Assembly (NCBI RefSeq): GCF_009192765.1
Contig: NZ_VOHQ01000006.1
Location: 124,001-188,000, forward strand
Origin: Agriterribacter humi
GTDB lineage: Bacteria > Bacteroidota > Bacteroidia > Chitinophagales > Chitinophagaceae
Direction: 5' to 3'
DNA length: 64,000 bases
Shown: in pieces, positions 1-7,943 of the stretch
Layout: every line of letters starts with the position of its first letter
Numbering within the stretch: the first letter of the stretch is position 1
Position numbers and translations under genes: made by a program
The notes under the pieces: generated by a model
Told to the model about the DNA's origin: nothing
The model's input: only the letters and a program-made list of their open reading frames with translations
Database searches by the model: none

Positions 1-565
1 TGGATACGATGCCTTCTACCGTTTCGGCCGACATGTAAAATACCAGTGTGTCATTGGTTGCTGCCAGTTCCTGCCAGTACTGGTCAGATACAATATCGGA
101 TTTATAATAAGTGAGTAACCGCACCGCTGTTGCATATCCTCTTGCTGTTAAAGGGATACCTGCGCATGCTGCTGCACCTAAAGCGGCGGTTACTCCCGGT
201 ATTATTTCATACGGAATTTTATTTTCGGCAAGTACCTGCAGTTCATCCAGTATATTGGAGAAGATGGATACATCGCCGCCTTTTAAGCGAACTACTAATT
301 TTCCGTTCTGTGCATATTGCAGCATCAGCCCGTTAATGGTTTGCTGGGGAGTAGACGCTCCGCGGCGGCATTGCTTGCCTACATATATAACTTCCGCTAA
401 GGGATTTACATATTCCTTCAAAATATCGTTGCTCACCAGGCGGTCTGTTAATACGATATCCGCCTGCTTCAGGTAGCGTGCAGTCTTCACTGTAATCAAT
501 TCCGGATCGCCCGGACCCGCGGCTGCCAGTACCACTTTTCCATATGTAGAAATTTCTGCTGACAT
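1..565 (-). CDS. cobA: Uroporphyrinogen-III C-methyltransferase, 3' end cut by window
   Basis: Transfers two methyl groups from SAM to uroporphyrinogen III, giving precorrin-2 for siroheme, the cofactor of sulfite reductase. The 188 visible codons begin at the ATG at 565 and stay open to the window edge. Motifs seen: GPGDPELIT near residue 17, a GKQCRRG stretch near 63, LKGGDVSIF near 94 and PGVTAALGAAA near 120, all in family order. The third motif is less canonical than the usual GGDPFIFGRG. It lies 51 bp downstream of cysE on the same strand, so it is the last visible gene of the cysH operon; a siroheme or sulfite-reductase gene beyond the window would fit. Identification is firm; the C-terminal third is not visible. 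Confidence 0.9.
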   Translation of the reverse strand, partial: MSAEISTYGKVVLAAAGPGDPELITVKTARYLKQADIVLTDRLVSNDILKEYVNPLAEVIYVGKQCRRGASTPQQTINGLMLQYAQNGKLVVRLKGGDVSIFSNILDELQVLAENKIPYEIIPGVTAALGAAACAGIPLTARGYATAVRLLTYYKSDIVSDQYWQELAATNDTLVFYMSAETVEGIVS

Positions 566-616
566 GATTAGTTAACTTATTTTGTAGACTTTCAAAAGAA
601 AAAAAATTATTATTTA

Positions 617-1423
617 TTAATGTTCTGTTTTCGCTGTTTGTGTTATGCCGCTCTGCTCTGCAATTGTATTCCGGGGCACACTTTTGGTTAGCCACATATT
701 TCCGCCAATAACGCTGTTTTTACCAATCACCGTTTCTCCGCCTAATATGGTTGCACCTGAATAGATGATAACATTATCTTCAATGGTTGGATGACGTTTG
801 CCTGTTGCTTTCTCCCTGGAACTGCTTAGTGCGCCGATGGTTACTCCCTGGTAAACTTTTACATTCTTTCCTATTATGGTCGTTTCACCTATTACAATAC
901 CCGTTCCGTGATCAATAAAAAATGATTCGCCGATGGTTGCACCCGGATGTATATCAATACCCGTTTTGCTATGGGCGTATTCAGTAAAGAGACGCGGCAG
1001 CATTTTTATGTGCTGTTTCCACAACTGGTTGGAAAACCGGTATATGGCTATTGCATAAAACCCGGGATAGGCAATGATTACTTCTTCAGGAGACTGAGCG
1101 GCGGGGTCGTACAGGAATATAGCCTGCGCATCTTTTTGCAAAGTATTGTACAGGCCGGGAAGCTCGGAAAAAAAATCATCGCTTGCCGTTTGCGCTGCTT
1201 TGCCATCTTTTACCACTTCATATACCAATGTAGAGAGGTGACTTTTCAGGGATTCAAAGGCCTTCTCCAGTTCGTAATGATTCTGCTGTCTTAAAGTAGC
1301 AGGAAGAAATAATAAGCTAAAAAGATCATCAATAAAAAGCGTAGCCAGTTCCGTATCGGGAATAGCTGAGAAAGTTTTGTTTTTCTGTTCGGCTAATTGC
1401 GCTATGAATTTTTTTTGAGACAT
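617..1423 (-). CDS. cysE: Serine O-acetyltransferase
   Basis: Makes O-acetylserine from serine and acetyl-CoA, the carbon acceptor for sulfide in cysteine synthesis. The protein has 268 residues: an alpha-helical N-terminal domain (about 1-140), then left-handed beta-helix hexapeptide repeats (about 155-255). The catalytic His motifs DIHPGA (His159) and DHGTG (His172) are present, followed by VYQGVTIGALS. The start at 1423 gives the family's expected length and is followed by an MSQKKF start. It sits between cysN and cobA in the same orientation with short gaps, so O-acetylserine supply is tied to sulfate reduction. No cysK is visible in the window. Confidence 0.93.
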   Translation of the reverse strand: MSQKKFIAQLAEQKNKTFSAIPDTELATLFIDDLFSLLFLPATLRQQNHYELEKAFESLKSHLSTLVYEVVKDGKAAQTASDDFFSELPGLYNTLQKDAQAIFLYDPAAQSPEEVIIAYPGFYAIAIYRFSNQLWKQHIKMLPRLFTEYAHSKTGIDIHPGATIGESFFIDHGTGIVIGETTIIGKNVKVYQGVTIGALSSSREKATGKRHPTIEDNVIIYSGATILGGETVIGKNSVIGGNMWLTKSVPRNTIAEQSGITQTAKTEH

Positions 1424-1487
1424 TTTGGCTTTACGAGTATGTGTTGTTTTACATATGAAACGAAAATCGCTTTATTTTTTATTGCTG

Positions 1488-2732
1488 CTATTGGATCATG
1501 CAGGCGCCTACCGTTACATTACTGGTTTCATCAATTAATATAGCGCCCCCGTTAACCCTTAAATCTTTATAGCTGTCATATACCACGGGGAGTGCCGTTT
1601 TGATCACTACTTTTACAATATCATTCAGTTCCGCCTGCGCCGGGGCATAGTTTTTTTCTAATGAGTTAACATCCATCCGGTAGGTAATATCCTTTACTAT
1701 ACTTCTTACCCTTGTACTGTTGATCTGCAGTAAATATTTATTGCCGGGGATCAGCGGCTTGCTGTCCATCCAGCATAAGAGTACTTCCAGTTCCTGTGCG
1801 GTTTGCGGCAGATCATTGTTCAGCACAATAACATCGCCGCGGCTAACGTCAATATCTTCTTCCAGGTGCAATACAATTGCCTGTGTTGCAAATGCTTCAT
1901 CAACGGGCCTTCCTCCATCTGTTTCTATCTCTTTGATCTTGCTGGTTGCTCCCGATGGTAAAACAGTTACGGCATCACCTTTTCTGTAAATGCCACTTAT
2001 TATTTTACCTGCGTATCCACGGTAATCGTGTAGTGTTTCAGTTTGCGGGCGAATAACGTATTGTACGGGAAAACGTGCTTTATCCAGGTTGATCACTTTT
2101 TCTACCTCTACATTTTCCAGGAGGTGAAGCAACGACTGCCCTTCATACCATTGCAGTTCCGCAGATCGTTCTACAATATTATCTCCTTTTAATGCGCTGA
2201 TGGGAATATAGGTCACATCATTTAATCCCAGGGCCCTGGCGAGTTTGGCATATTCTATAACGATGTTATTATACACGTCCTGCGAATAATCTACCAGGTC
2301 CATTTTATTAACGGCAACGATCACCTGCGGCATGTTAAGCAGGGATGCGATAATAGAATGCCGGCGGGTTTGTTCAGCAACGCCATTTCGTGCGTCAACC
2401 AAAATAATAATCAAATCGGAATTGGAGGCCCCTGTTACCATATTGCGGGTATATTGAATGTGCCCCGGTGCATCGGCAATAATAAACTTACGTTTGGGTG
2501 TAGTAAAATATTTATACGCCACATCAATGGTGATGCCCTGTTCTCTTTCTGCACGCAAACCATCTGTAAGCAGGGCCAGGTCAATATCGCCTTCTGCCCT
2601 GTTTTTGGTTTGCTTTTCCATGGCTTCCAGCTGATCCACCATTATGTTTTTACTGTCGTACAGCAAACGCCCTATTAGTGTGCTTTTGCCATCGTCCACA
2701 CTTCCTGCTGTTATAAACCTGAGTATATCCAT
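1488..2732 (-). CDS. cysN: Sulfate adenylyltransferase subunit 1 (GTPase)
   Basis: Regulatory GTPase of ATP sulfurylase, which activates sulfate to adenosine 5'-phosphosulfate with CysD. Of 414 residues, the G1 loop GSVDDGKST is at 10-18, DAPGH near 90 and NKMD near 145, followed by two EF-Tu-like beta-barrel domains. There is no C-terminal APS kinase domain, unlike CysNC fusions. This agrees with the neighbouring CysH being an APS reductase rather than a PAPS reductase. The gene is 83 bp downstream of cysD; that gap holds repeat-like sequence but no obvious promoter. Confidence 0.95.
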   Translation of the reverse strand: MDILRFITAGSVDDGKSTLIGRLLYDSKNIMVDQLEAMEKQTKNRAEGDIDLALLTDGLRAEREQGITIDVAYKYFTTPKRKFIIADAPGHIQYTRNMVTGASNSDLIIILVDARNGVAEQTRRHSIIASLLNMPQVIVAVNKMDLVDYSQDVYNNIVIEYAKLARALGLNDVTYIPISALKGDNIVERSAELQWYEGQSLLHLLENVEVEKVINLDKARFPVQYVIRPQTETLHDYRGYAGKIISGIYRKGDAVTVLPSGATSKIKEIETDGGRPVDEAFATQAIVLHLEEDIDVSRGDVIVLNNDLPQTAQELEVLLCWMDSKPLIPGNKYLLQINSTRVRSIVKDITYRMDVNSLEKNYAPAQAELNDIVKVVIKTALPVVYDSYKDLRVNGGAILIDETSNVTVGACMIQ

Positions 2733-2739
2733 TAATATT

Positions 2740-2815
2740 ATTTGTAGTTTATCGTTTGTAGTTTGTGTTTGCAGGTTTCAAAACCCCCTGCAACCTGTAT
2801 CCTGTACCTTGCAAC
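2740..2815. repeat. Intergenic repeat-like tract (GCAACCTGTA type)
   Basis: The cysD-cysN gap contains iterations of TTTGTAGTTT and then of CTGCAACCTGTA / CTTGCAACC. Similar CTGCAAC...TGTAACCTGCAA text recurs at 22.7 kb and 46.9 kb. It looks like an intergenic family carried in several places rather than a gene. No function is assigned. Confidence 0.45.
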
Positions 2816-3724
2816 CTAAAAATATCCATTCTTCTTCCTGTCTTCCATTGCCGCTTCCGACACCTTATCATCTATCCTTGTTTCGCCCCGTTCACTTGTT
2901 TTGGTAGCAATAATTTCGCTGATAATATCCTCAATGGTTGAAGCATTTGAAGCCACTGCGGCTGTACAGGTCATGTCGCCCACTGTGCGGTAGCGCACTT
3001 TTTTCTGTACAATTACATCTGTTTCGTCAATCCGTATAAAATCGGATATTGCCACGTATTGTCCTTCGTATTCCAGCACTTCACGGTCGTGTGCAAAATA
3101 AATGGAAGGCAATTCTATTTTTTCGCGGCGTATATAGTTCCAAACATCCAGCTCCGTCCAGTTGCTGATAGGAAACGCTCTTACGTTCTCGCCTTTATGA
3201 ATTTTACCATTATAAATGTTCCACAATTCAGGCCGCTGGCGTTTAGGATCCCATTGCCCAAATTCATCGCGAACAGAAAAGATCCTTTCTTTTGCCCTTG
3301 CTTTTTCTTCATCTCTGCGGGCGCCGCCAATACAGGCATCAAAACCAAACTCCTCAATGGTATCTAACAATGTATAGGTTTGCAACTGGTTGCGACTGGC
3401 AAACTTTCCTTTTTGTTCTGTAAGCCGTTTCGCTTTAATGGTGTCTTCCACATGCCGCACAATCAGTTTTTCTCCAATCTGCTCCGCCAGGTAATCCCGG
3501 AATTGTAAAGCTTCAGGGAAATTATGCCCGGTATCAATATGCACTAAAGGAAAAGGAAACTTTCCGGGGCGAAATGCTTTCAGGGCAAGATGCACCAGTG
3601 TTATAGAATCTTTTCCGCCGCTGAATAATAAGGCCGGTTTTTCGAACTGCCCTGCTACTTCACGAAAAATATGTATTGATTCCGATTCCAGTTCGTCTAA
3701 ATAATCCAAATGATAGTTACTCAT
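2816..3724 (-). CDS. cysD: Sulfate adenylyltransferase subunit 2
   Basis: Catalytic subunit of ATP sulfurylase: adenylates sulfate to APS using ATP. In 302 residues the PP-loop SGGKDS is at 35-40, followed by LVHIDTGHNFPEA (about 60-72), CIGGARRDEEKARAKER (about 131-147) and the family's C-terminal end KKNGYF. The start at 3724 (MSNYHLDYLDELE) gives the usual length. It lies between cysH (115 bp upstream, with a palindromic element in the gap) and cysN. Together with CysN and CysH it forms the APS route of assimilatory sulfate reduction. Confidence 0.96.
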   Translation of the reverse strand: MSNYHLDYLDELESESIHIFREVAGQFEKPALLFSGGKDSITLVHLALKAFRPGKFPFPLVHIDTGHNFPEALQFRDYLAEQIGEKLIVRHVEDTIKAKRLTEQKGKFASRNQLQTYTLLDTIEEFGFDACIGGARRDEEKARAKERIFSVRDEFGQWDPKRQRPELWNIYNGKIHKGENVRAFPISNWTELDVWNYIRREKIELPSIYFAHDREVLEYEGQYVAISDFIRIDETDVIVQKKVRYRTVGDMTCTAAVASNASTIEDIISEIIATKTSERGETRIDDKVSEAAMEDRKKNGYF

Positions 3725-3781
3725 CTATTTTAATTAATTGCGTTATCGTTAAATTTCATTTTCACAGTTCCAAATTCTGTA

Positions 3782-3817
3782 TGCGGTCCGACGTTCCTTC
3801 GTCACGTGCCGACCGCA
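3782..3817. repeat. Palindromic element between cysH and cysD
   Basis: A perfect 7-bp stem TGCGGTC (3782-3788) / GACCGCA (3811-3817) encloses a second stem GACG (3790-3793) / CGTC (3800-3803) with a TTCCTT loop. No U-run follows on the minus strand, so it is not a typical terminator. It could be an mRNA stability or processing hairpin, or a copy of a REP-like palindromic repeat. Only one copy is seen here. The flanking 3818-3850 is an iterated TTTTCCACATT-like tract. Confidence 0.55.
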
Positions 3818-3839
3818 ACATTTTCCACATTTCCACACT

Positions 3840-4574
3840 TCATATTTTCACATTTTCCTCATGTACATGCAGTCCGCACTCTTTTTGAGTTGCATCTTCC
3901 CACCACCATCTTCCGGCCCGGAAATCTTCACCCGGCTTAACGGCTCTGGTACATGGCGCGCAGCCGATGCTTACAAAGCCTCTGTCGTGTAGGGGATTGT
4001 AAGGAATATTATTGGTATTGATAAATGCAATTACTTCATCTGTTGTCCAGTGAAGCAGCGGATGATATTTTATGATGTTATTGGTAGCGTCCCATTCTAT
4101 TTGCTGCATATCGCTGCGATTGGGCGAATGTTCTGCACGGATGCCGGTGATCCATACTTTTTTATTTTTCAGGGCTCTTTGAAGAGGCTCTACTTTGCGG
4201 ATAAAGCAGCATTGTTTGCGGTTGTCAACCGACTCATAAAAGCTATTGGGACCTTTTTCGGCAACAAATTGCTGGAGTGCAGAACCGTTGGGATAATAAG
4301 CTGTAATAGGCTGATTGTATTTTTCCAGTGTGCGGCTCCAGGTAGAATACGTTTCCGGAAACATGCGGCCGGTATCTAAAGTAAATACCTGTATATTCAG
4401 CGCTTCACTAAATATGAAGTGGGTGATTGCCTGGTCTTCCCAGCTAAAGCTGGTAGAAAAAACCACATCACCGGGATACTGCTCCGATATGTTCCGGAGA
4501 TTTTGGATGATATCCGGCGTTTGAGTAAGTTGGGAAATTCTTTGAATTTCGCTTTGAGGAATCGTCTGAGTCAT
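3840..4574 (-). CDS. cysH: Adenylyl-sulfate (APS) reductase, [4Fe-4S] type
   Basis: Reduces activated sulfate to sulfite in the cytoplasm. The 244-residue protein has an adenylyl-binding N-half with STSFSWEDQA (40-49) and LDTGRMFPET (66-75). It has the two cysteine pairs that ligate a [4Fe-4S] cluster, Cys122-Cys123 and Cys205/Cys208 (CAPC), and the redox-active Cys233 in ECGLH. The cluster pairs mark it as an APS rather than PAPS reductase, consistent with the absence of an APS kinase. It is the first gene of the minus-strand operon. A 14-codon Cys-run ORF (4646-4690) and a promoter-like site (4725-4754) precede it, suggesting control by cysteine. Confidence 0.95.
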   Translation of the reverse strand: MTQTIPQSEIQRISQLTQTPDIIQNLRNISEQYPGDVVFSTSFSWEDQAITHFIFSEALNIQVFTLDTGRMFPETYSTWSRTLEKYNQPITAYYPNGSALQQFVAEKGPNSFYESVDNRKQCCFIRKVEPLQRALKNKKVWITGIRAEHSPNRSDMQQIEWDATNNIIKYHPLLHWTTDEVIAFINTNNIPYNPLHDRGFVSIGCAPCTRAVKPGEDFRAGRWWWEDATQKECGLHVHEENVKI

Positions 4575-4645
4575 AATACACTAAAATTGATAGCAAGCAA
4601 AGGTATCCGTTGATACTATTTTCTCCTGAAGGTTGCGCTGAAATA

Positions 4646-4690
4646 TTACCGGCAACAACAACAGCAACAATATTTTTTTTCGATTACCAT
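4646..4690 (-). CDS. Candidate cysteine-sensing leader peptide before cysH
   Basis: A 14-codon ORF, MVIEKKYCCCCCCR then TAA, lies 71 nt upstream of the cysH start on the same strand. Codons 8-13 are TGT TGC TGT TGT TGT TGC: six consecutive cysteine codons. It starts about 28 nt after the predicted transcription start of the operon. The middle of the Cys run (GTT-GCTG) is complementary to CAGC-GC-AAC just after the stop codon, so ribosome position could change folding. No U-rich terminator follows, which favours control of translation over termination. Poly-Cys leader ORFs that regulate sulfur genes are known in actinobacteria; a similar role here is inference. Too short to be an enzyme. Confidence 0.7.
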   Translation of the reverse strand: MVIEKKYCCCCCCR

Positions 4691-4724
4691 CAAAGCGATA
4701 TGATTACCCTATTAAACTGGTGGA

Positions 4725-4754
4725 CAAAGATAATATAGAAATTTATACGGCCAA
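4725..4754 (-). promoter_or_regulatory. Bacteroidota-type promoter for the cysH operon
   Basis: Minus-strand TATCTTTG (4732-4725) matches the -7 consensus TAnnTTTG, and a TTG (4754-4752) lies 19 bp upstream at the -33 position. Transcription would begin near 4718 and include the Cys-run ORF. A second TACCTTTG box at 4605-4598 is nearer cysH but lacks a clear -33 element; if used it would bypass the leader. Confidence 0.6.
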
Positions 4755-4782
4755 CTTATTTCAAAAACAATTTGCATTTTTT

Positions 4783-4815
4783 TTTGATTATTCAATTGAT
4801 TTGATCTTATCTTTG
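4783..4815 (+). promoter_or_regulatory. Bacteroidota-type promoter for the SAM riboswitch / met transcript
   Basis: TATCTTTG (4808-4815) is a perfect TAnnTTTG -7 box, with TTTG (4783-4786) 21 bp upstream as the -33 element. Predicted start about 4822, shortly before the riboswitch P1 stem. It is back to back with the cysH promoter, about 30 bp away. Confidence 0.7.
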
Positions 4816-4835
4816 CGCCAGTTCTTATTATTATT

Positions 4836-4956
4836 ACTTATCAAGAAAGGCTGAGGGACTGGCCCAACGAAGCCTTGACAACCTATTTCGCGCTGCAATT
4901 ATTGCGGTGTGAGAAAAGGTGCCAATTCCATTTCCGCCCATGCGGAGCAGATAAGT
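4836..4956 (+). ncRNA. SAM-I (S-box) riboswitch
   Basis: P1 is formed by ACTTATC (4836-4842) and GATAAGT (4950-4956). The conserved S-box core follows the first strand: AAGAAAGGCTGAGGGACTGG then CCCAACGAAGCC and GACAACC, with a later GGTGCCAATTCC segment. This is the classic SAM-binding four-way junction order. It lies downstream of a promoter and upstream of an intrinsic terminator and the metY gene. Expected action is that SAM binding favours termination and lowers methionine-pathway expression. Confidence 0.93.
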
Positions 4957-4997
4957 CGGACGAAAAGCTGATTACTCTTAAACTGGTTATACTATCA

Positions 4998-5032
4998 AAG
5001 CTCTTCCCGCTGCTGCCGGAAGGGCTTTTTTA
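4998..5032 (+). terminator. Intrinsic terminator of the SAM-I riboswitch
   Basis: AAGCTCTTCC (4998-5007) pairs with GGAAGGGCTT (5018-5027; one G-U), with a 10-nt loop, and runs straight into six T residues (5026-5031). It begins 41 nt after the riboswitch P1 stem, the normal place for an expression platform. A competing antiterminator helix was not worked out. Confidence 0.85.
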
Positions 5033-5271
5033 TTTACTGGCTGCCGGAAAGCACTTGCTACTGGTTGTTAGTTGCTTTGCTCCTATTTCTTGCAGGTTAT
5101 AATTTATATGAGAACAAACTTATTTGCCTGGATAGCTCTCCATTGGAATGATCATCCATTGATTTGCAGTTCCAGGCGAATATTAGCTCGGTGGATATAC
5201 GGCGAAACTTTACGTCCAAAAAATTGGGAATGATGGTAAAGTCTATTAATTTTACCTGATATATTAGTGAT
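5033..5271 (+). other. Long leader between riboswitch terminator and Cys-run ORF
   Basis: About 240 nt without a convincing gene. A 41-codon plus ORF beginning at 5109 has no family features, and the long minus-strand frame across 5097-5441 is a reverse shadow of the leader ORF. No second TAnnTTTG promoter was found here, so the met genes are probably read from the promoter before the riboswitch. Confidence 0.5.
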
Positions 5272-5370
5272 ATGTCATCAGCAACAATAAATAGAACATA
5301 TTTTGTTAATGCATGCCCGTGCATTGGTTGCTGTTGTTGTATGCCTAACGGCATACCATCTGACATATAA
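5272..5370 (+). CDS. Candidate Cys/Met-sensing leader peptide before metY
   Basis: A 32-codon ORF begins MSSATINRTYF and contains ACPCIGCCCCMPNG, with Cys at positions 15, 17 and 20-23 followed directly by Met24. An in-frame TGA at 5257-5259 makes the ATG at 5272 the first start. It ends 92 nt before metY. Two perfect hairpins lie inside its Cys-coding part, so a ribosome slowed at Cys or Met codons would cover or free them. It sits downstream of a SAM-I riboswitch in the same leader. The shared Cys run with the 14-codon ORF before cysH is the main support. It could instead be a small Cys-rich protein; it is too short for a known metal-binding family. Confidence 0.6.
   Translation: MSSATINRTYFVNACPCIGCCCCMPNGIPSDI
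5308..5356 (+). promoter_or_regulatory. Two perfect hairpins overlapping the Cys-run leader ORF
   Basis: Hairpin A is AATGCA (5308-5313) / TGCATT (5320-5325), loop TGCCCG, over the first two Cys codons. Hairpin B is GTATGCC (5339-5345) / GGCATAC (5350-5356), loop TAAC, beginning at the last Cys codon and the Met codon. The four-Cys run lies between them. No U-run follows hairpin B, so a direct terminator role is not evident. Confidence 0.6.
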
Positions 5371-5456
5371 CCCCACTTCAGGTTGTTTACCGCTTTGCAG
5401 TATTCACAGCACTTCTTTTTTGTATATTTAATATTTATCATTACTCAATAAATTAA

Positions 5457-6788
<1,332 letters not shown>

Positions 6789-6795
6789 AAATAAT

Positions 6796-6832
6796 GAAAC
6801 GTGAAACCTGAAAATTTCACGTTTCCTTTTTA
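6796..6832 (+). terminator. Hairpin terminator between metY and metX
   Basis: GAAACGTGAAA (6796-6806) and TTTCACGTTTC (6815-6825) form a perfect 11-bp stem with an 8-nt loop, followed by CTTTTTAT. It would uncouple metY from metX-hom at least partly; no clear TAnnTTTG box was found in the 40 nt before metX, so read-through or an unrecognised promoter is needed. Confidence 0.75.
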
Positions 6833-6871
6833 TGTTATAAATACGATGCAATAAAGTTAGTTGCTACAAAT

Positions 6872-7939
6872 ATGTCTACACAGGTGTACACACATACAGA
6901 ACCATTTATACTTGAAAGCGGAGAAACCATTTCCCAATATCATTTGGCTTATACAACACTGGGCAGGCTCAACGCCAGGAAGGATAATGTGGTATGGGTT
7001 TTTCATGCGCTTACTGCCAATAGCAATCCTACAGATTGGTGGCCGGGGTTAGTAGGCGAAGGAAAATTGTTTGATCCCGCAACCTGGTTTATTATTTGCG
7101 TAAACATGCCGGGAAGCTGTTATGGCAGTATTGGTCCGCTGGAAATTAATCCGGCCACCAATGAGCGCTGGTACCACGATTTTCCGCTATTTACCACAAG
7201 AGACATGGTAAGAACTTACCGTTCTTTGAGGGAACATCTCGGCATCAAAAAAATACAAATAGGGATCGGCGGTTCTATGGGTGGTCAGCAATTATTGGAA
7301 TGGGCGATAGAAGAACCGGAGCTGTTTGAGCATGTAATCGCATTGGCCACCAATGCGCAGCATTCGCCATGGGGAATAGCTTTTAATGCATCGCAACGCA
7401 TGTGTATAGAAACAGATGCTACATGGAAAGAGAAAATGCCGGAAGCGGGTTTACAGGGTATGAAGGCGGCGAGAAGTATTGCATTGCTCAGCTATCGCAA
7501 TAACAATACGTATAATCTTACCCAACCCAGGGATAAAAAAACGGCCTGGCCTGTTTCGCATCCTTTTGGCGGAGAAGCGGCCGAAAGTTATCAGCGTTAC
7601 CAGGGCGAAAAATTGGCCAAACGTTTCAATGCATTCAGCTATTATCGCCTTAGCCAGGCAATGGATGCGCACGATGTAGGCAGGGGAAGGAATTCTGTAG
7701 AAGAAGCTTTGGGCCGTATACGTTCCAAAACGCTGGTGATTGGCATTACCAATGATCTGCTTTTTCCGCCGGATGAGCAGAAAAAGATTGCGGATCATAT
7801 ACCCGGAGCTGTATATCATTTAATAGAATCGGCCTACGGACACGATGGCTTTTTGCTGGAATATGAAAAAATTGAACAGCTATTAAAGTCTTTTATAAAA
7901 GAAGATAAGGTGAGTTATTTAAAAATTGTAAATCAGTAA
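6872..7939 (+). CDS. metX: Homoserine O-acetyltransferase
   Basis: Acetylates homoserine with acetyl-CoA, producing the substrate of MetY. It is an alpha/beta-hydrolase of 355 residues. It shows HALTAN (45-50), WWPGLVGEGK (56-65), the nucleophile Ser135 in GGSMGG, Asp295 in GITNDLLFPP and His324 in YGHDGF, the complete MetX triad. It is followed 4 bp later by hom, so the two form a tight pair that turns aspartate semialdehyde into acetylhomoserine. Residues cannot formally separate acetyl from succinyl specificity, but the neighbouring MetY implies acetyl. Confidence 0.94.
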   Translation: MSTQVYTHTEPFILESGETISQYHLAYTTLGRLNARKDNVVWVFHALTANSNPTDWWPGLVGEGKLFDPATWFIICVNMPGSCYGSIGPLEINPATNERWYHDFPLFTTRDMVRTYRSLREHLGIKKIQIGIGGSMGGQQLLEWAIEEPELFEHVIALATNAQHSPWGIAFNASQRMCIETDATWKEKMPEAGLQGMKAARSIALLSYRNNNTYNLTQPRDKKTAWPVSHPFGGEAAESYQRYQGEKLAKRFNAFSYYRLSQAMDAHDVGRGRNSVEEALGRIRSKTLVIGITNDLLFPPDEQKKIADHIPGAVYHLIESAYGHDGFLLEYEKIEQLLKSFIKEDKVSYLKIVNQ

Positions 7940-7943
7940 AGAC

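Noticed and set aside
4598-4605. Second TACCTTTG box near cysH as its main promoter
   Set aside because: The -7 box is good but no -33 element lies 19-21 bp upstream; the 4725-4754 pair is better. Could still be a secondary start.
4875-5102. Open frame over the SAM-I riboswitch
   Set aside because: It overlaps the riboswitch and terminator structure, so it is non-coding.
5109-5234. A 41-codon plus-strand ORF (MRTNLFAWIALHWNDHPL...) after the riboswitch terminator
   Set aside because: Composition is not distinctive, there is no Cys/Met run, and no start signal; treated as leader RNA.
5097-5441. A 114-codon minus-strand frame across the met leader
   Set aside because: It is the reverse shadow of the leader ORF and hairpins, has no family features, and lies opposite to a clearly regulatory transcript.
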